Positions 5,190 to 7,362 of a stretch of 7,362 nt of DNA are shown here, in pieces (the stretch's first letter is position 1; every line of letters starts with the position of its first letter). The notes beneath the pieces are model-generated. The model ran no database searches, had not been told where the DNA came from, and was given only the letters and a program-made list of their open reading frames with translations. The stretch is from Candidatus Omnitrophota bacterium (GTDB lineage Bacteria > Omnitrophota > Gorgyraeia > Gygaellales > Profunditerraquicolaceae): the NCBI GenBank assembly GCA_016867095.1, contig VGKK01000053.1, forward strand, positions 1 through 7,362, read 5' to 3'. The position numbers and the translations under genes are program-made.

Positions 5190-6374
5190 TTAGGCGTAGC
5201 AGGTATTATTTTTACCCTTCTTTTTCGCCTGATAAAGCATTTTATCGGAAGCAGTGATTAATTCGGAAGGCGTAGAGCCATCCCCGGGGAAAGTCGCCAG
5301 GCCCAGGCTCACGGTTAATTGTTTTGAGGGCAGGACTTCTTCGCGGCTGAAAGATTGATTTTGGATATTTTCCCTTAAGCGTTCCGCGATTAAAAAAGCC
5401 TCTCTTTTATCGGTCTGCGGTAAGATCACCGTAAATTCCTCTCCACCATAGCGGCAGACATAATCCATCTTGCGGGATTGTTTCTTCAGTAATAGCGCCA
5501 ATTTTTTTAAAATATTATCTCCGGCCTGATGGCCGAAAAAATCATTATATACCTTAAAGTCGTCAATATCTATCGCCAGCAGGGTCAGCGGGGTTCTGGT
5601 AGCCCTGGCCTTTTCCATTTCTGTCTGCAGTATATTGTGGAAATGGCCGTGGTTCCAGAGTTCGGTTAAAGAGTCGGTGTGCGCCAGAATGAGGGTCTTT
5701 TCATAGAGTTGCGAATTTTCAATAGCCAGGCCTGCCTGGTTGGCCAACATAATCAGCATGCGCATATCGTCTTTGGTAATCGGCTCTTTGGTAATCAGGT
5801 TATCGGCCAGAATAATCCCGTTTACCTTATCCTTGGCCTTTAAGGGGACTACCGCCGCTTCTTCAATTTTTAATGACTGGACAACAGGGTCCAGGCTGTA
5901 TTTTTGGAGAGTTTCTCTGGTCAGGTGCAGTGGCATACCGTCTAACGCTGCCAGCGTAAGCAGGCCGCCGTTTCTTTCATTAAGGGGAAATTTAAAATGG
6001 CGCACCTGTTTATTAAAACCGGTGGAGACAGCATGGTCAGAGGCCTTATAAGCGCCGATCAGGTCGTCCATATCCATTGCTTCCTGTTCAATCTGCGTCC
6101 AGATGCGGTTAGCCTCTTCGCCGCTTTCCGGGCCGATGCCTATTTTACCTTCAATGAGGCCTTCTTTTTCGTTCACCAGAAAGAGCACTGCCCGGTTGAA
6201 CCCCAGGCCAATATGCGCGGTGACTCCCGTGAGGATGATATAGAGAATCTCGTCCAACTTAAGGGTAGTGCGCATGGCATTGGAGATTTCATAGAGGATG
6301 CCCAGCTCGGTTTTAGTGCGTTCTAATTCGTCCTGTATTTTTACTACCTCGTCCATAATGCCTAAGTCTAACAT
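5190..6374 (-). CDS. GAF-GGDEF diguanylate cyclase
   Basis: A 394-residue cytosolic enzyme predicted to make cyclic di-GMP from two GTP. A short coiled helix (8-30) leads into a GAF-type sensor domain (about 40-220, ending ANQAGLAIENSQLYE), then a signalling helix and the GGDEF domain (about 230-392). The active site is intact: DIDDFKVYND at 269-278 supplies the metal-binding Asp269, and RYGGEEF at 308-314 is the signature loop. RKMD at 301-304, five residues before GGEEF, is an intact RxxD inhibitory site, so product feedback is expected. The final DKMLYQAKKKGKN is the usual end. No membrane segment or response-regulator domain, so the GAF ligand sets the input; it cannot be predicted. Start at 6374 has a weak AAAGAG six bases upstream; Met7 at 6356 is an alternative. 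It converges on smc with a 3-base gap. Confidence 0.94.
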   Translation of the reverse strand: MLDLGIMDEVVKIQDELERTKTELGILYEISNAMRTTLKLDEILYIILTGVTAHIGLGFNRAVLFLVNEKEGLIEGKIGIGPESGEEANRIWTQIEQEAMDMDDLIGAYKASDHAVSTGFNKQVRHFKFPLNERNGGLLTLAALDGMPLHLTRETLQKYSLDPVVQSLKIEEAAVVPLKAKDKVNGIILADNLITKEPITKDDMRMLIMLANQAGLAIENSQLYEKTLILAHTDSLTELWNHGHFHNILQTEMEKARATRTPLTLLAIDIDDFKVYNDFFGHQAGDNILKKLALLLKKQSRKMDYVCRYGGEEFTVILPQTDKREAFLIAERLRENIQNQSFSREEVLPSKQLTVSLGLATFPGDGSTPSELITASDKMLYQAKKKGKNNTCYA

Positions 6375-6393
6375 ATTTTGCTCTTTGTGTCAA
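6365..6393 (-). promoter_or_regulatory. Possible promoter overlapping the diguanylate cyclase start
   Basis: On the minus strand TTGACA (6393-6388) is followed after 17 bases by TAGACT (6370-6365; 4 of 6 to TATAAT). Transcription would start near 6358, downstream of the first ATG and about 2 bases before Met7 (6356). If the promoter is real, the cyclase would be translated leaderlessly from Met7. The perfect -35 is notable, but the -10 is mediocre. Confidence 0.3.
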
Positions 6394-6417
6394 CTTATAC
6401 CCCCGCTTATACCCCCG
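6394..6417. repeat. Perfect 12-base tandem duplication between divergent genes
   Basis: CTTATACCCCCG is repeated exactly at 6394-6405 and 6406-6417, and CT begins a third copy. It lies in the shared upstream region of the divergent cyclase and membrane-protein genes, directly behind the candidate -35 at 6388-6393. It could be a paired operator or a replication slip. Confidence 0.7.
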
Positions 6418-6511
6418 CTGAAAGCGTTAGGATTTTTAGGAAAAAATGGTATATTAAAAAATGATGGGATAATGGCAGGAGATGGCATTGGAAATCGAAG
6501 GACGCAAAGAG

Positions 6512-7204
6512 ATGGAGATAGATAATATTTTTGGCAAAGGGCCGGGCATATTTGATTATAAATCATACGATATCTCCGCTTGGGTGCTGTTATTTTCCAA
6601 TCTTTTTGTTGTTGTTATGGCGGCAGCGGAAAACTGGAATTTTGTCGTGGTCATGTTAGTGTATTGGTGTCAAAGCGTGACTATCGGCATTTTTAATGTT
6701 ATCCGGATCGCCACCTTTAGCGCGCCTGCCGCGATAAGATTTCCTCCAGATGACAATATTAACTTAAACTTAAATTTACCCCGCATCTCTAATATCTTTT
6801 TAGCCGCATTTTTCGCCCTTCATTACGGTTTCTTTCATTTCGGCTACCTGTCTTTTTTACGGTTTTGGGCAAAGGGAGTGGATTTAAAATTAGTTATTCT
6901 GCCCACGGCAATATTTTTTTTAAACCACTTATTTTCATTTTTATACAATTATAAGAAAGACCGCCAGAGGCAGGACCCGAAAGACATCGCCAGGATTATG
7001 TTTTTTCCCTATGGCAGGATTATCCCCATGCACCTTACTATTATATTAGCCGGCTTTTTGTTTCCTTTTGCCTTGGCCTTAAAATGGGACCTTGCGGCTA
7101 CGCTGGTACTTGTTTTCTTTTTACTTCTTAAGACCGGCGCAGATATCAAGATGCACCTTGTTGAGCATGCCTGGGATACCGCGCTTGCCCCCACCCAGGT
7201 ATAA
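6512..7204 (+). CDS. Polytopic membrane protein, DUF6498-like
   Basis: A 230-residue integral membrane protein of unknown function with about six hydrophobic segments. Counted from the upstream ATG at 6482 (subtract 10 for this start), they are near 32-49, 54-76, 104-126, 135-156, 180-200 and 202-217. Motifs I associate with the DUF6498 family are YWCQSVTIGIFN (61-72), HYGFFHF (114-120), NHLFSF (148-153), PYGRIIPMH (176-184) and LKTGADIKMHLVEH (216-229). Histidines recur near membrane segments (114, 119, 149, 184, 225, 229), which could mean metal or haem binding, but that is speculation. Start: the ATG at 6482 abuts AGGAG (6477-6481) with no spacer. TTG at 6488 would have a 6-base spacer. 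ATG at 6512 has AAGGA 9 bases upstream and is preferred. Divergent from the cyclase gene. A TATATT at 6450-6455 may be its -10, with a poor -35. Confidence 0.8.
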   Translation: MEIDNIFGKGPGIFDYKSYDISAWVLLFSNLFVVVMAAAENWNFVVVMLVYWCQSVTIGIFNVIRIATFSAPAAIRFPPDDNINLNLNLPRISNIFLAAFFALHYGFFHFGYLSFLRFWAKGVDLKLVILPTAIFFLNHLFSFLYNYKKDRQRQDPKDIARIMFFPYGRIIPMHLTIILAGFLFPFALALKWDLAATLVLVFFLLLKTGADIKMHLVEHAWDTALAPTQV

Positions 7205-7205
7205 T

Positions 7206-7234
7206 TCTAACTTTAAAAAACCCGGTTAGATTTT
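7206..7234 (+). terminator. Weak possible terminator after the membrane-protein gene
   Basis: TCTAAC (7206-7211) can pair with GTTAGA (7225-7230), followed by TTTT. The stem has only 6 mostly AT pairs and a 13-base loop. It lies 2 bases after the stop codon. Position is right but strength is low. Confidence 0.3.
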
Positions 7235-7237
7235 ACC

Positions 7238-7349
7238 ACCCCTTACGTCTATTGGAAGTGAGGGTTGCTCAAAACTAGGGGTTTTGAAACGTAGGTAGGA
7301 AGTGTTCTTTGATAAGCAGGTTAGCGTTGCAGGAAATGCTTTAGCAAGC
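7238..7349. other. Cluster of small hairpins at the window end, no gene seen
   Basis: Three short stems follow one another: 7238-7246 with 7258-7266 (8 of 9 pairs), TCAAAAC/GTTTTGA at 7269-7275 with 7281-7287 (7 pairs, 5-base loop), and GCGTTGC/GCAAGC at 7324-7330 with 7344-7349 (6 pairs, one bulge). ACGT at 7245-7248 and 7289-7292 offers an alternative outer pairing. No known riboswitch or RNA motif is recognisable, and no open frame of note crosses the stretch. It may be the leader of a gene beyond the edge or another extragenic repeat. Confidence 0.25.
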
Positions 7350-7362
7350 CTCGGATGTATCT

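Noticed and set aside
5997..6525. Plus-strand frames within and beyond the cyclase gene (5997-6326, 6298-6525)
   Set aside because: They are antisense to the well-supported GAF domain or bridge into the intergenic region; no recognisable domain.

Overview
This window reads as chromosomal DNA from an uncultured bacterium. It has ordinary bacterial gene structure: consensus sigma70-type promoters, AGGAG-like ribosome binding sites and short intergenic gaps. The gaps hold palindromes and AT-rich direct repeats of a kind I associate with candidate-phylum MAGs such as Omnitrophota. That placement is a weak guess; no marker gene here fixes the taxonomy.

Left part (1-853): the last 35 codons of an unrecognised plus-strand gene run in from the edge. 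It faces a minus-strand two-gene unit, an HEPN-domain protein followed by an overlapping MNT-type minimal nucleotidyltransferase, which together look like an HEPN/MNT toxin-antitoxin pair. The HEPN gene appears to have an extended -10 promoter, upstream A-tracts and almost no leader.

Middle (854-1943): about 660 bases without a protein gene, then a 59-codon MerR/excisionase-like HTH gene, then a 247-base spacer. The gene-free stretch holds three A/T-tract repeats, a segment with 5S-rRNA-like motifs, a 113-base inverted repeat with T-runs in both directions, a perfect TTGACA-17-TATAAT promoter, and a 139-base nearly self-complementary leader in front of the HTH gene. The spacer before smc holds a palindromic element between two 16-base direct repeats.

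Right part (1944-7362): smc, encoding a 1080-residue SMC ATPase with a canonical head but a very short, atypical middle in place of the usual hinge. It converges with a GAF-GGDEF diguanylate cyclase gene only 3 bases away. The cyclase gene is divergent from a DUF6498-like polytopic membrane protein gene, with a 12-base tandem duplication between them. The window ends in a short region of small hairpins.

The genes do not form one pathway: a toxin-antitoxin pair, a small DNA-binding protein, the chromosome-organising ATPase, a c-di-GMP synthase and a membrane protein of unknown role lie side by side. I see no clear new multi-gene system. The strongest leads are the reduced SMC hinge and the structured intergenic segments at 1101-1213 and 1345-1483.
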